From Psychrobacter vallis (GTDB lineage Bacteria; Pseudomonadota; Gammaproteobacteria; Pseudomonadales; Moraxellaceae), in assembly GCF_904846715.1 (NCBI RefSeq), contig NZ_CAJHBU010000016.1, positions 1 through 64,000 of the forward strand: 64,000 bases of DNA. The letters run 5' to 3'. Shown here piece after piece: positions 44,852 through 54,901 of the stretch. The notes beneath the pieces are model-generated. The model was not told where the DNA came from. It was given only the letters and a program-made list of their open reading frames with translations, and searched no databases. A program made the position numbers and the translations under genes. Within the stretch, counting starts at the first letter, position 1, and every line of letters begins with the position of its first letter.

Positions 44852-45501
44852 GCCTCCGCAACTTGACTCGTATCTGGACTGACGTTGTTGTTACTGGCCT
44901 CATTAAGTACCATCAAGCAAGGCGCAATACGACTTTGCCAGTTACTTTCGTTAACCTCACCAATAATATGCTGACGAATAACCCCGTCACCATCAACAAC
45001 GAAGGTTTCAGGTGCGCCCGTTAGACCTAAGTCTAGAGCAAACTGGCCAGATAAATCCTGAATAGACATGGAAAAGGGATCACCGCCTCGGTTCAAATAT
45101 CCCAAGGCATCACCAATCTCGTCTTTGTAATTGACACCCACCAAATTGACACCGCGCTCTTCTAACTGCATCAAAAAAGGATGCTCAATGATACAAGTCG
45201 GACACCAAGAACCCCAGATGTTCATCAAAAAAGGCTTATCAGGCAAATTATCATTAGTCATGATACGGCTAGTGTCTGACAACAAAGGGAGCTCAAAAGC
45301 TGGCACTGGACGCTCAAGCGCCGTATTGGTCACGATGTCCGTTGGCTTACCCAACCGCATATATAGCATGATGATCAAGCCAATAAAAACAATCAGCGGA
45401 ATTAAAAACCACAACTTAAGCTGCTTTTTTTTCATGGTTTTAGTGCCGCTTATTTTATCTTGCTTGTCATTCTGATCAGGGCCATTGTTTGATGTACTCA
45501 T
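44842..45501 (-). CDS. ccmG: Thiol:disulfide interchange protein CcmG (DsbE)
   Basis: Membrane-tethered periplasmic thioredoxin that keeps apocytochrome or CcmH thiols reduced. The 219-residue chain has a Lys-rich cytoplasmic start, a transmembrane segment (LWFLIPLIVFIGLIIMLYM, residues about 29-47), then FELPLLSDTSRIMT, the active-site LMNIWGSWCPTCIIEHPFL (Cys-Pro-Thr-Cys) near residue 95, and TGAPETFVVDGDGVI. The ATG is 1 base after the ccmF stop, with AGGGGGGC inside ccmF as the ribosome site. The longer N- and C-termini are mild differences from E. coli DsbE (185 residues). Confidence 0.95.
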   Translation of the reverse strand: MSTSNNGPDQNDKQDKISGTKTMKKKQLKLWFLIPLIVFIGLIIMLYMRLGKPTDIVTNTALERPVPAFELPLLSDTSRIMTNDNLPDKPFLMNIWGSWCPTCIIEHPFLMQLEERGVNLVGVNYKDEIGDALGYLNRGGDPFSMSIQDLSGQFALDLGLTGAPETFVVDGDGVIRQHIIGEVNESNWQSRIAPCLMVLNEASNNNVSPDTSQVAEACQ

Positions 45502-45502
45502 A

Positions 45503-47533
45503 TCATTTGCCCCCTATCTTTGATGCTGGCATATCCAAATCGGTAGCCGCGCTAATGCCTGACTTTTTAGGGACAACTTGTGCAAGCGTCTTAGTCTTTT
45601 TAATACGATACCGATTATCAAGTATGCTCAGCAGTGCACCGAACGCCATAATAAGCGCGCCAAGCCATATCCAGCGAATCAGCGGTTTGACATAGATACG
45701 AAACGCCCATTCATTGCTGTCTTCGGCAATCGGCTCACCAAGCGCGACGTACACATCACGCATGAGACTGGCATCAATCGCCGCTTCTGTCATCGGCATC
45801 ATGCTGATAATATAATTACGTTTTTCAGGGTACAAGGTAGTCACAACTTGACCGTCTTTGCTTATTTCTACTTCCGCTTGTGTGGCATCAAAATTACTGC
45901 CTTTAACTTCACGAAAGTCTTTAACAACAAAGTCATAACCTTGGACATTGACACTGTCATTGGGGCCCAGTGCCACATCACGCTCAATGCTCAACGTAGT
46001 GGTAAATGCAACACCAATAACCGCAATAATCACGCCGATATGGGCGGTTTGCTGACCCCAATAGCTCAGACGTAACTGACGTAAACCTTTCAGGCGACTC
46101 GGTGCATTTTTGGTTTTGTCAGTAAAATCAACAACCATCCATAAGAGCACCCAAAAACTGACCGCCAGAGTCACACCAATATTGAGCATCGCAGACGGAC
46201 TAACGAAATACGTGATAATTGCTGCTAATACAAGGCTGCTTACAGCAATGACCATACCAACACCCAATAGCGGACGACTGTCTTTTTTCCAGCGAATATT
46301 GGAACCCATACCCATCGCTATTAATAGCAACCACGTCAATGGGACAAACAATGCATTGAAATAAGGAGGGCCGACGGACACCTGACCCAAATTAAAGGCA
46401 TCTGCAATAACAGGATAGAGCGTGCCGAGTAATACGACCAACGTTGAAATCAAAATAATAACGTTATTAATGACTAAAAACGACTCGCGTGAGATCAATT
46501 GATACTGACTCTCGACCGTCAAACGCCAGCCACGTACAGCAAACATCAATAGCCCACCACCAATAATCACACCCAAAATGATGAGGATGACAAGACCACG
46601 CGTTGGGTCAGCAGCAAACGAATGTACTGAGGTAATAACACCTGAACGTACTAAGAACGTGCCTAATAGACTAAGAGCAAAAGCAAAAATCGCTAGCATG
46701 ATCGTCCACGCTTTAAAGACCCCGCGTTTTTCAGTGACCGCAAGCGAATGTAGCAACGCCGTACCAGCCAACCATGGCATCAATGAAGCGTTCTCTACTG
46801 GATCCCAAAACCACCAACCGCCCCAGCCAAGCTCATAATAAGCCCACCAAGAGCCAAGCGCGATACCAACCGTTAAGAATCCCCAAGCAGCCAACGCCCA
46901 TGGACGCGACCAACGTGTCCACACGGCATCTAAACGACCTTCCCATAGTGCGGCCATACAAAAAGCAAAGGGCACAACCAAGCCCACATAACCCATATAG
47001 AGCATGGGCGGATGAATAATCAAACCGAAATCTTGTAGAACAGGGTTTAGATCCGCACCATCTACAGGCAAATTAGGTAAGGTACGATCAAATGGCGATG
47101 AGGTAAAGATAAGCATCGCCAGCATCATCATTTGCACGCCAGCTAAAATCACCAGTACCCGTGCACGCATAGACAAGGGTAAACCACGGCTGAAATAAGA
47201 AACCAGCGCACACCAAGTCGCCATAATGGTCATCCAAAGCAACAATGACCCTTCATGACCGCCCCAAGTCGCCGACAACTTATAATACCAAGGCAGCAAG
47301 GTGTTGGAGTGCTGCGAGACATAGACGAGGCTAAAGTCATTATAGTAAAAGCCCGCCATCAATGCCGCAAACGATATACTCATTGCTGCAAACTGTGCCC
47401 ATGCCAGACTTGGTGCCAGACGCTGCCAAGCAACGTGATCGCGCATAACACCAATGGTCGGTAATACTACCTGCAAAATCGCCAACATAAAGGCGGCTAG
47501 CAAGGCAAAATAACCCAATTCTGTGATTAACAT
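45503..47533 (-). CDS. ccmF: Haem lyase CcmF
   Basis: Large inner-membrane component of the cytochrome c haem ligase. The 676-residue chain has about 15 hydrophobic segments. The tryptophan-rich WWD haem-handling motif is WGGWWFWDPVENASLMPWLA near residue 235. Conserved periplasmic histidines include HEGSLLLW, IIHPPMLYMGYVG and HSLAVTEKRG. The C-terminal DUF-type periplasmic domain (about 500-620) precedes the last helix. AAGG lies 9 bases before the ATG. It leads the leftward ccmF-G-H-I cluster; ccmABCDE are not in this window. Confidence 0.97.
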   Translation of the reverse strand: MLITELGYFALLAAFMLAILQVVLPTIGVMRDHVAWQRLAPSLAWAQFAAMSISFAALMAGFYYNDFSLVYVSQHSNTLLPWYYKLSATWGGHEGSLLLWMTIMATWCALVSYFSRGLPLSMRARVLVILAGVQMMMLAMLIFTSSPFDRTLPNLPVDGADLNPVLQDFGLIIHPPMLYMGYVGLVVPFAFCMAALWEGRLDAVWTRWSRPWALAAWGFLTVGIALGSWWAYYELGWGGWWFWDPVENASLMPWLAGTALLHSLAVTEKRGVFKAWTIMLAIFAFALSLLGTFLVRSGVITSVHSFAADPTRGLVILIILGVIIGGGLLMFAVRGWRLTVESQYQLISRESFLVINNVIILISTLVVLLGTLYPVIADAFNLGQVSVGPPYFNALFVPLTWLLLIAMGMGSNIRWKKDSRPLLGVGMVIAVSSLVLAAIITYFVSPSAMLNIGVTLAVSFWVLLWMVVDFTDKTKNAPSRLKGLRQLRLSYWGQQTAHIGVIIAVIGVAFTTTLSIERDVALGPNDSVNVQGYDFVVKDFREVKGSNFDATQAEVEISKDGQVVTTLYPEKRNYIISMMPMTEAAIDASLMRDVYVALGEPIAEDSNEWAFRIYVKPLIRWIWLGALIMAFGALLSILDNRYRIKKTKTLAQVVPKKSGISAATDLDMPASKIGGK

Positions 47534-47749
47534 ACGGTCTAACCTTGTTTACCTTGATACGGTCATTGTTTATTTTATACGTTGAACTTTTAGGATGTTC
47601 AAAAGAGTCCAGTATTCGTAATTACTACGATTCACACTAGTATCGATCTCAGTCGGTAACGCTTACAGCATGGTACATTAGCGTCAACTTGTCACATTTT
47701 TGTATCTACTCTGTATGCGGTATGTATAAAGCGCGCAAAATCGTCTTTA

Positions 47750-49084
47750 TTATTGAATTGCTGGAAAAAACACCAAAACCAAATGCAACCAGCCTGCCAA
47801 AAATCCCGTTAAACCACCCAAAACAATCAAGGTCATTTCATCTTCGCGGAAAGCAGGACGTAACAGGTTTTGAAACTCATTTGGCGTCAGCGCCCGAATC
47901 CGATCCCGGAACAGACCAAATATTTTACTGGCGCGACTTTCATTGAGTTCAGGATCACGTAATGGCACCATCGTTGCGACAATTGACTTATCAATAATAG
48001 TGTTCTTCAGTTGACCATACTCACGGCGACCCAAGCCTACACGCAATGTGGTGCTAATCACTGGCGACTCTAGCACTTTATACAGATGTGATTTCATCAA
48101 CTCACGCGTTTGTGCAGCACGGTCGCCATACATCATCTCATTCATGATATTTTCAAGCGTTACCAAATCTTTTACGACAATCTCAGCGAACACCTCAGAC
48201 ACTTCCTCTTGACGCTTCATAAAGCCCCCTTGCAGGCGATATTGTGCGATATGGGGTAGCTGTAATTTGATAAAAGGAAAGCCACTTTGTACCGTAAAAA
48301 ACTTCAAATACGGTATAAAACGCGGCTCTACTGGGTTAAACACCATCCAAATAGCAATCCAATTGGTGAGAAACCCCCAAATCGCTGCAAAAAATGGCAC
48401 TGTCCAATGCTGCGGCACCAGCAAAAATATAAACATTTGGATAATACCAAAGATCAAACCAATCAAAGCACTGATATGCCAAATAAAATCGATCTCTTTT
48501 TGCCCTACTTTTAAAAACATATTAACCATCAAACGACGATCACTTTCCATCGTATTGACAATCATTTTACGCATATCAACCAAATTTTCGACATTATGAG
48601 TCAAGTCAGTCACCAAAGACTGCATAATATTGGGTAATTCTTGGTGTGCTTGGGCGTAGATACGGCGTTTTAGCGCATAAGGCAAATTGCCCCACAGCGC
48701 GGGCGAATGATCCAGCATGATTTCATCGATCAGTGGCTCAAGGTTTTTGTCCACCGTATCAGTGATGAATATCGCCATTTGCTCAGGCTCCATCGCCTTA
48801 AAAAACTCATCAAGCGAGCCGAGCTTTGATAGCGTCTGATCAACGATAACGCCGGATATTTTACCAGCCTTACGTGGGACGATACCTTGCCAGCCTATAC
48901 CCGGTAATCCAAAAAACGGGAAATTCGGAATACGAATACCCCGAAACTTAATCGGATAAAACAGCATTTTGAGCGCCATCCACACGTGTATCCATGTGAC
49001 AAATGCTGTCACCGGTGGAATGGTCAGCATGGCAAAAAATTCTGGGTGCTCAGCTATCGTCTGCCACAATGAAGTTGCATCCAT
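47750..49084 (-). CDS. DUF445 family membrane protein
   Basis: Conserved membrane protein of unknown function, about 444 residues. The N-terminus has a hydrophobic segment (FFAMLTIPPVTAFVTWIHVW). The centre has a hydrophobic pair (HISALIGLIFGIIQMFIFLL and TVPFFAAIWGFLTNWIAIWM). The C-terminus has TLIVLGGLTGFLAGWLHLVL. The segments NWIAIWMVFNPVEPRFIPYL and FRGIRIPNFPFFGLPGIGWQ repeat the glycine/asparagine-rich pattern (TNWIA...F.P) of DUF445 proteins. ATG at 49084 is preferred over the GTG codon at 49087; AGGGA is 11 bases upstream. Divergent from mrdA. No function is assigned. Confidence 0.82.
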   Translation of the reverse strand: MDATSLWQTIAEHPEFFAMLTIPPVTAFVTWIHVWMALKMLFYPIKFRGIRIPNFPFFGLPGIGWQGIVPRKAGKISGVIVDQTLSKLGSLDEFFKAMEPEQMAIFITDTVDKNLEPLIDEIMLDHSPALWGNLPYALKRRIYAQAHQELPNIMQSLVTDLTHNVENLVDMRKMIVNTMESDRRLMVNMFLKVGQKEIDFIWHISALIGLIFGIIQMFIFLLVPQHWTVPFFAAIWGFLTNWIAIWMVFNPVEPRFIPYLKFFTVQSGFPFIKLQLPHIAQYRLQGGFMKRQEEVSEVFAEIVVKDLVTLENIMNEMMYGDRAAQTRELMKSHLYKVLESPVISTTLRVGLGRREYGQLKNTIIDKSIVATMVPLRDPELNESRASKIFGLFRDRIRALTPNEFQNLLRPAFREDEMTLIVLGGLTGFLAGWLHLVLVFFPAIQ

Positions 49085-49578
49085 CACTTATCTTGTCCCT
49101 GCCAGATTGATTGTTGTTGCTAATGCACGGCCCTTAGCAAATGAAAACGCATCATAGAACACGCTCTGCCCATAATTGTGTCTATAAAATAAAAAAATGA
49201 CTGTAGAATAAATCGCCTGATTTTAGCATACTTGATGGTCATTAGCACACGTAGACCCTAGGCAAGTTGTGACTAGAGATGACACGTTTTGGCATGCATC
49301 TTCATTGATAAAAACCTTAATATGACCTACCAGCCCCATGGCGAATGACAGCGGCAAAATAAATGGCTGACTACTGCGTCCTCTCATTTGTTCTGTTATA
49401 ATTTACGATAAAATTCCAGCAAGTATTGGTATGCAAGTAAATGCAGTGTCATTTTAAATCGTATCAACCTATGTGATTGAAATCCTTTGTATTATCCTTT
49501 ATGCTCACCGCGCTTTGAACGAACCCGCCCATTTATCCTTTTTTATTGACTCACTGACCGTTTGGGCTCTGACTTTAT
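49085..49578. other. Divergent spacer between the DUF445 gene and mrdA
   Basis: About 490 bases without an ORF. TGTTATAAT at 49394-49402 is an extended -10 element on the plus strand. With no good -35 it is a moderate candidate for the mrdA promoter (start near 49409, giving a leader of about 170 bases). Confidence 0.45.
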
Positions 49579-51552
49579 ATGAATAAACCGCTAACTCCCG
49601 ATACCGAACAGGTCAACAGTGTTTTTACCAATCGTATTATTATCTTTGGGATTTTAATATTCATTGGTTTGGGTGGCTTGATAATGCGTTATGGTTACTT
49701 GCAAGTCTACGCCCACGATAAATACACGACACAGGCAGACAACAATCGTATCAAACTGATCTCTGCCCCACCAAGTCGTGGCTATATTTACGATCGCAAT
49801 GGCATCATATTGGCAGACAATCAGCCTGTCTTTACAGCGATGTTAAGTCCTGACGAAGTTGAAAATCCCGAACGCACATTACGTTTGCTTGCACCTATTT
49901 TTGAGCTAACAGACGAAGACATCACAGATATCTTGGCGCGTCTGAGTAAAAGTAAAAACGATCCTGTGACTGTCAAGATTGATTTAACGGAAGCGCAATT
50001 GGCGCAGTTTAGTGAGCGCAAACCTTTCTTTCGCGGTGTGACCATTCAAAGCAAACTGACGCGTGCTTACCCTTATGACGAGCTATTTGCACACGTCATT
50101 GGTTATGTCGGCCGTATCAATGACAAAGAAACCAAACGCATTGATAAAGATCGCTACGCTGGAACCGATCTCATCGGTAAGATTGGTATCGAAGACTACT
50201 ACGAAGACATACTATTGGGACAACCGGGTTACCAATCGGTAGAAACCGATGCTCATGGCAATATTTTGCGGCAATTAGATACCAAACCCCCGATCTCAGG
50301 CAATGACATTACGTTGAGCTTGGATTACGGCTTACAAACGATAGCCCAACAGCAGCTTGATGGACGCCGCGGCGCGATTGTCGCAATCGATCCTAGAAAC
50401 GGTGATGTGCTGGCATTCGTCAGCAACCCAAGCTATGACCCCAACCCTTTTATCTCAGGCATCTCTTTTAAAGACTATGGGGCGCTACGAGAAGATCTCG
50501 ATCAGCCATTATATAATAGAGCGTTACAAGGAACCTATCCGCCTGGCTCTACCATCAAACCATTTGAAGGTTTAGGTGCCATTCATTATGGTTTGCGCAA
50601 CTGGGACACCACCATCTATGACCCTGGCTATTTTAGCTTACCGGGAGACACACATCGGTTCCGCGACTGGAAGCGCGGCGGGCACGGTACGGTAGACTTA
50701 AAAAAATCCATCGTGATGTCAGTTGATACTTACTATTATAAATTGGCTTATGAGATGGGCATTCAGCGCCTGCATGATTGGATGATACGTTTTGGTTTTG
50801 GTGAAGCGACAGGCATTGACTTACCGAACGAAAAATCAGGCATCATGCCGTCACCGAAATGGAAAAAAGACACTTACGATAAAGATTGGCTACCCGGCGA
50901 AACCATTTCGGTCAGTATTGGTCAAGGCTATTTCTTGGCCACACCACTACAGATTGCCAACGCTACAGCCATGACCGCTAACAAAGGTCATCATATTACT
51001 CCGCATTTGTTAAAAAGCAGCGATGGCGCAGCAGCAGTAAAAGTCATCACCAAGCCCGACGGTAAAATTGACTATAATGGCAAAGCATCTGACTGGACTC
51101 GCATGCACAATGCCATGGAAGAAACGGTAGAAAATGGTACTGGACGCGGCATTTATACGCCAAACTATCGCATCGCTGGTAAAACAGGTACTGCGCAGGT
51201 CAAGTCTATTGCACAAGGCAAACGCTATGATAAATCAGCGATAGACCAGCGTCACTGGGATCATGCTTGGTTCAACGGTTTTGCGCCAGTAGAAGATCCT
51301 CAAATCGCCCTTGCCGTATTGGTCGAAAACGGAGGCGGTGGTAGTGCTGTTGCTGCTCCGATTGGCCGCGCTTTATTTGATTACTGGGTAGTACAACGCA
51401 AAAAAGACCCTATTTTGCCACCCTCTGCTGATCAATTAAAAGTCATCAAACGCCAAAAAGCTTTTGAAAAGCTCATGCGTGATGCCTTACGTGAAAAAGA
51501 GGAAAAGGCGTTGGAAGCTCAAGACGCCGCCACTACAGCGACATCTGAATAA
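49579..51552 (+). CDS. mrdA: Peptidoglycan transpeptidase PBP2 (elongasome)
   Basis: Inner-membrane transpeptidase of the Rod system that makes lateral wall. The 657-residue chain has a transmembrane helix (IIIFGILIFIGLGGLIMRYG, about 18-37), the pedestal with PSRGYIYDRNGIILADNQPV, and the transpeptidase motifs: GTYPPGSTIKPFEGLGA with Ser near 322, SVD in IVMSVDTYYYKLAYEMG near 380, and KTG in IAGKTGTAQVKS near 534. The C-terminal tail is charged and Ala-rich (EKEEKALEAQDAATTA). No good ribosome site. rodA does not follow; rsmD does, 23 bases later. Confidence 0.96.
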   Translation: MNKPLTPDTEQVNSVFTNRIIIFGILIFIGLGGLIMRYGYLQVYAHDKYTTQADNNRIKLISAPPSRGYIYDRNGIILADNQPVFTAMLSPDEVENPERTLRLLAPIFELTDEDITDILARLSKSKNDPVTVKIDLTEAQLAQFSERKPFFRGVTIQSKLTRAYPYDELFAHVIGYVGRINDKETKRIDKDRYAGTDLIGKIGIEDYYEDILLGQPGYQSVETDAHGNILRQLDTKPPISGNDITLSLDYGLQTIAQQQLDGRRGAIVAIDPRNGDVLAFVSNPSYDPNPFISGISFKDYGALREDLDQPLYNRALQGTYPPGSTIKPFEGLGAIHYGLRNWDTTIYDPGYFSLPGDTHRFRDWKRGGHGTVDLKKSIVMSVDTYYYKLAYEMGIQRLHDWMIRFGFGEATGIDLPNEKSGIMPSPKWKKDTYDKDWLPGETISVSIGQGYFLATPLQIANATAMTANKGHHITPHLLKSSDGAAAVKVITKPDGKIDYNGKASDWTRMHNAMEETVENGTGRGIYTPNYRIAGKTGTAQVKSIAQGKRYDKSAIDQRHWDHAWFNGFAPVEDPQIALAVLVENGGGGSAVAAPIGRALFDYWVVQRKKDPILPPSADQLKVIKRQKAFEKLMRDALREKEEKALEAQDAATTATSE

Positions 51553-51575
51553 ACATACCGTTAACGAGACATACC

Positions 51576-52262
51576 ATGAAAAAATCACCGAATGGTCGCC
51601 AGTCTAAAAACAATAATCAGCTCAAAAATGTAGCCGCTGGTGATGTGCGCATTATCGGCGGCCAGTTTAAACGCCGTATTGTCAAATTTGTCGATGCAGA
51701 GGGTTTACGCCCCACACCAGATCGCTTACGAGAAACGTTATTTAACTGGTTATTGGCTGATATCCATGGTGCTCACGTACTCGATAGCTGTGCAGGTAGT
51801 GGTGTGTTAGGGTTTGAAGCATTGTCACGCGGCGCGGCGCACGCGACTTTTATCGAATTGAACCCTGCACAAAGCACCATGCTACACCAAAGCGCAGAGC
51901 AGTTACGTATCAGTTCAACTACTTACCAAATTGTTCAAGGTACAGCCGAGCAAGTACTAATTCAAAATCAGCTGACTCAGCGTCATTTTGATGTTGTATT
52001 CATCGATCCACCTTATGCCGAAGACTTATGGCAACCTATTTTAACCGCATTGATTACCCAGTCATTGATTGACACAAACACGCTGATTTATTTGGAAGCG
52101 GATAAAGATTTGGCACCACAACTTAAGCAGTTGGAAGAGACGCTTAATAAAAATCTAGAAACTCAATTAGGTAATGTTCAGCAAATAATCCGCTTTGAAT
52201 GTCTAAAACAAACCAAAGTCGGTCAAGTTGTCGCTGGACTTTATCGGCTATCATCGTCATAA
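51576..52262 (+). CDS. rsmD: 16S rRNA (guanine966-N2)-methyltransferase RsmD
   Basis: Methylates G966 of 16S rRNA in the 30S subunit. The 228-residue chain has RIIGGQFKRRIVKF and GLRPTPDRLRETLFNWL typical of the family, the SAM motif VLDSCAGSGVLGFEALSRGA near residue 70, and the catalytic VVFIDPPYAEDLW near 140 (DPPY). The first ~20 residues are a basic, Asn/Gln-rich extension. The start follows mrdA by 23 bases, so the pair is likely cotranscribed, an uncommon pairing. Confidence 0.94.
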   Translation: MKKSPNGRQSKNNNQLKNVAAGDVRIIGGQFKRRIVKFVDAEGLRPTPDRLRETLFNWLLADIHGAHVLDSCAGSGVLGFEALSRGAAHATFIELNPAQSTMLHQSAEQLRISSTTYQIVQGTAEQVLIQNQLTQRHFDVVFIDPPYAEDLWQPILTALITQSLIDTNTLIYLEADKDLAPQLKQLEETLNKNLETQLGNVQQIIRFECLKQTKVGQVVAGLYRLSSS

Positions 52263-52373
52263 TTGTCGGGTTAATGAAAGCTATTAACGACTTTTACAAA
52301 TGTTTAGAACCGCTAAAAACTGGCCGACGCTGCAGTTTAATGTATATAAGGCGAAAATAAACCCCAATGCAGC

Positions 52374-52402
52374 TTGCAAGCGTAGGCGCTACTGCTTATA
52401 AT
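52374..52402 (+). promoter_or_regulatory. Strong sigma70 promoter of rplM-rpsI
   Basis: TTGCAA (52374-52379), 17-base spacer, TATAAT (52397-52402). The leader to the rplM ATG is about 63 bases. Confidence 0.8.
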
Positions 52403-52416
52403 GTGCAGTCTGTTTT

Positions 52417-52447
52417 TTGAGAGCCCCGTTCCCAGCTAAACTCTCAA
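52417..52447 (+). promoter_or_regulatory. Leader hairpin of the L13-S9 operon
   Basis: TTGAGAG (52417-52423) pairs with CTCTCAA (52441-52447) around a 17-base loop CCCCGTTCCCAGCTAAA, within the short rplM leader. It may be an autoregulatory site for L13/S9; this is inferred from position only. Confidence 0.45.
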
Positions 52448-52472
52448 CGAATTCTAATTTTAAGGTTTTATC

Positions 52473-52901
52473 ATGAAAACACTTAGTGCAAAACCAGCTG
52501 AAGTGACCCATGACTGGTATGTCGTAGATGCTGACGGCAAAACCCTTGGTCGCTTAGCCACTCAAATCGCTAGTCGCTTACGTGGCAAGCATAAGCCTTC
52601 TTTTACGCCGCACGTAGACACTGGTGATTTTATTGTCGTCATTAATGCTGACAAAATCACGGTAACGGGTAAAAAAGCACAAGACAAAAAGTACTATCGT
52701 CACAGTGGCTACCCAGGTGGTATTAAAGAAACTAACTTCAGTAAACTGCTTGCACATAAGCCTGAAGATGTTCTACACAAAGCAGTTAAGGGTATGCTTC
52801 CAAAAGGCCCTCTTGGCTATGCGATGATCAAGAAGCTAAAACTTTATGCGGGTACTGAACATCCACATGAAGCACAGCAACCTAAAGCACTAGACATCTA
52901 A
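52473..52901 (+). CDS. rplM: 50S ribosomal protein L13
   Basis: Ribosomal large-subunit protein, 142 residues as expected. Motifs: [60 protein letters not shown] and the C-terminal [28 protein letters not shown] precedes the ATG. It forms the conserved operon with rpsI, 10 bases downstream, under a near-consensus promoter. Confidence 0.99.
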   Translation: MKTLSAKPAEVTHDWYVVDADGKTLGRLATQIASRLRGKHKPSFTPHVDTGDFIVVINADKITVTGKKAQDKKYYRHSGYPGGIKETNFSKLLAHKPEDVLHKAVKGMLPKGPLGYAMIKKLKLYAGTEHPHEAQQPKALDI

Positions 52902-52911
52902 GGATACACTT

Positions 52912-53298
52912 ATGGAACGCAATTACGGAACTGGTCGTCGTAAGACTTCTACTGCTCGTGTCTTTTTATCAAAAGGTACTGGTAGTATCGTTGTAAACGG
53001 CAAGCCACTTGATGAATACTTCAGCCGCGAAACGTCACGCATGGTTGTTCGTCAGCCTCTAGAACTACTAGACTCTGCTAACGCATATGATTTGTATGTG
53101 ACGGTTGCAGGCGGTGGTATTAGTGGTCAAGCGGGCGCAATCCGCCACGGTATTACACGTGCATTAATCGAAGCTGACGAAACGCTAAAACCTGCTCTAA
53201 AAGCAGCTGGCTTCGTTACTCGTGATTCACGTCAAGTTGAACGTAAGAAACTGGGTCTACGTAAAGCACGTAAACGTCCACAGTTCTCAAAACGTTAA
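52912..53298 (+). CDS. rpsI: 30S ribosomal protein S9
   Basis: Ribosomal small-subunit protein, 128 residues. It begins [20 protein letters not shown] and contains [20 protein letters not shown]. It ends in the P-site-contacting basic tail [14 protein letters not shown], whose terminal SKR is typical. AAGGA lies 7 bases before the ATG. It is followed by a strong terminator. Confidence 0.99.
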   Translation: MERNYGTGRRKTSTARVFLSKGTGSIVVNGKPLDEYFSRETSRMVVRQPLELLDSANAYDLYVTVAGGGISGQAGAIRHGITRALIEADETLKPALKAAGFVTRDSRQVERKKLGLRKARKRPQFSKR

Positions 53299-53381
53299 TC
53301 AAAGCTCTCTCTTATTTTTTTGCTGCTGTTGGCTTTTTCTCGGAGCCGCAGTATCAGCCTTAAATAAGCGTGTAGATTTGC

Positions 53382-53420
53382 AAAACCTTATAAGCTGGTC
53401 ACAGCTTGTAAGGTTTTTTT
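53382..53420 (+). terminator. Terminator after rpsI
   Basis: AAAACCTTAtAAGCT / AGCTTgTAAGGTTTT plus T-run; 15-bp stem with one mismatch. Confidence 0.92.
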
Positions 53421-53486
53421 GTGGTTATTTATTAAGCCTCTCATCATTAGACACTTCTCAACGACTGTAACTTCATGGAATCTATA

Positions 53487-53559
53487 TATAGTTGATCCTA
53501 AATAAAAAAGGTACAACAATGATAACGCAATATATTTATTTTATAGTGAATTGACTGTA
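53487..53559 (+). repeat. Internally deleted copy of the ~145-bp repeat family
   Basis: Left end TATAGTTGATCCTAAATAAA and right end TATAGTGAATTGACTGTA match the two ends of the copy at 14131, but the central palindromic core is absent, leaving about 73 bases. Confidence 0.75.
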
Positions 53560-53800
53560 GGCTGGATTTTTCAAAAACAAGCTTGCAAACAGACTGCCTC
53601 TACCCCATCATAATACCAACCCCAACACCAAAAAATATGACTTGCTGTGTCAGGCTCATTTAGCCCATTGAGGGTAGTACTGACATTTGTTTTCCTTGCT
53701 ACGCAAATTTTTGCCAATGGTATAACGGTTTAAATCATTAGCCTCCATGCTATAAGGTAGCTGCAACTCGATGCCATCTATAGTGCTGCAAAAGGATATT

Positions 53801-54901
53801 ATGAAAGCGCCCGAACAATACGATCCCAGTAAACCCTCCTCAAAGATTGATATGCCAGCACCGACTCACACGCAGCATAGCAATGCCGTTAAATCGCCTG
53901 CAATACCTGAGGGCACACCCACGATTACGCAAACCCATAAACGCACAGCACGAGCGGATAAGAAACCTTTTCAGTGGCATTTTTTATTGCCAAAATATTG
54001 GGGGATCTGGCTGACGTTTCTGATGTTTTTACCCATGATATATCTGCCACTACGTTGGCAGTTTTGGCTCGGGCGTAAACTCGGTATATTGATCTACAAT
54101 ATTGCAGGCTCACGTCGCCGTGATACCTTAATCAACCTCAAGCTAGCCTTTCCAGAAAAAGCAGAAGCCGAGCGAGAGTTGATGGCAAAACAAGTTTTTG
54201 TCAATCAAGGGATTGGCGTGTTCGAAACTTTGTGTGCTTGGTTTCGCCCCAATGTATTTACCCGTACGGTTTCGATCTCAGGGTTACAGCATCTCATTAA
54301 TGCTCAAAATGACAACCGTCCCGTTATTTTGTTGGGGGCACATTACACAATGCTTGATCTGGGTGGTTTATTTTGTACCCAATTCTTCCCTTTAGATTGT
54401 ATGTATCGCACACAGAATAATCCACTGCTCGACTGGTTTATTTATAACGGTCGCACCAACATTTTTGGCAAGCAAATTTCTAGCCGCGATATGCGTAGCC
54501 TAGTTAGCTCCATCAAAGCTGGACACGTCATTTGGTACTCACCTGATCAAGACTATGGGCTAAAGCAAGGCGTCATGGCACCATTTTTTGGTGTGCAGGC
54601 TGCCACGATTACCGCCTCACGGCGCATGGCAAAATTGGGCAATAAAAATCACCCACCCGTTGTTATGGCACTACATACTTATCGGCAGACACCAGACAAT
54701 CTACCGCGCGGTAAGCGCCCGCACTACCATTTAACGATTACGCCAGAGCTAGAGAACTATCCAAGCCATGATGAAGTCGCTGATGCTATCCGTGTCAATG
54801 AAGTACTAGAAGGACTCATTCGTATTGATCCTACTCAGTGGATGTGGTTTCATCGCCGTTTTAAACATGGGCCAAGCGGACGTACCGATATCTATAAGTA
54901 G
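53801..54901 (+). CDS. lpxL: Lipid A biosynthesis lauroyl/acyl acyltransferase (LpxL/HtrB family)
   Basis: Late acyltransferase adding a secondary acyl chain to Kdo2-lipid A at the inner membrane. About 366 residues from the ATG at 53801, which has AAAGGA 4-5 bases upstream; the frame is open from 53771. The first ~60 residues are a Pro/Thr-rich polar extension. Then come KYWGIWLTFLMFLPMIYLPL (membrane-associating helix), the HxxxxD catalytic motif in LLGAHYTMLDLGGLF near residue 180, SPDQDYGLKQGVMAPFFGV, and WMWFHRRFKHGPSGR at the C-terminus. Acyl specificity (LpxL versus LpxM type) cannot be decided here. Confidence 0.9.
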   Translation: MKAPEQYDPSKPSSKIDMPAPTHTQHSNAVKSPAIPEGTPTITQTHKRTARADKKPFQWHFLLPKYWGIWLTFLMFLPMIYLPLRWQFWLGRKLGILIYNIAGSRRRDTLINLKLAFPEKAEAERELMAKQVFVNQGIGVFETLCAWFRPNVFTRTVSISGLQHLINAQNDNRPVILLGAHYTMLDLGGLFCTQFFPLDCMYRTQNNPLLDWFIYNGRTNIFGKQISSRDMRSLVSSIKAGHVIWYSPDQDYGLKQGVMAPFFGVQAATITASRRMAKLGNKNHPPVVMALHTYRQTPDNLPRGKRPHYHLTITPELENYPSHDEVADAIRVNEVLEGLIRIDPTQWMWFHRRFKHGPSGRTDIYK

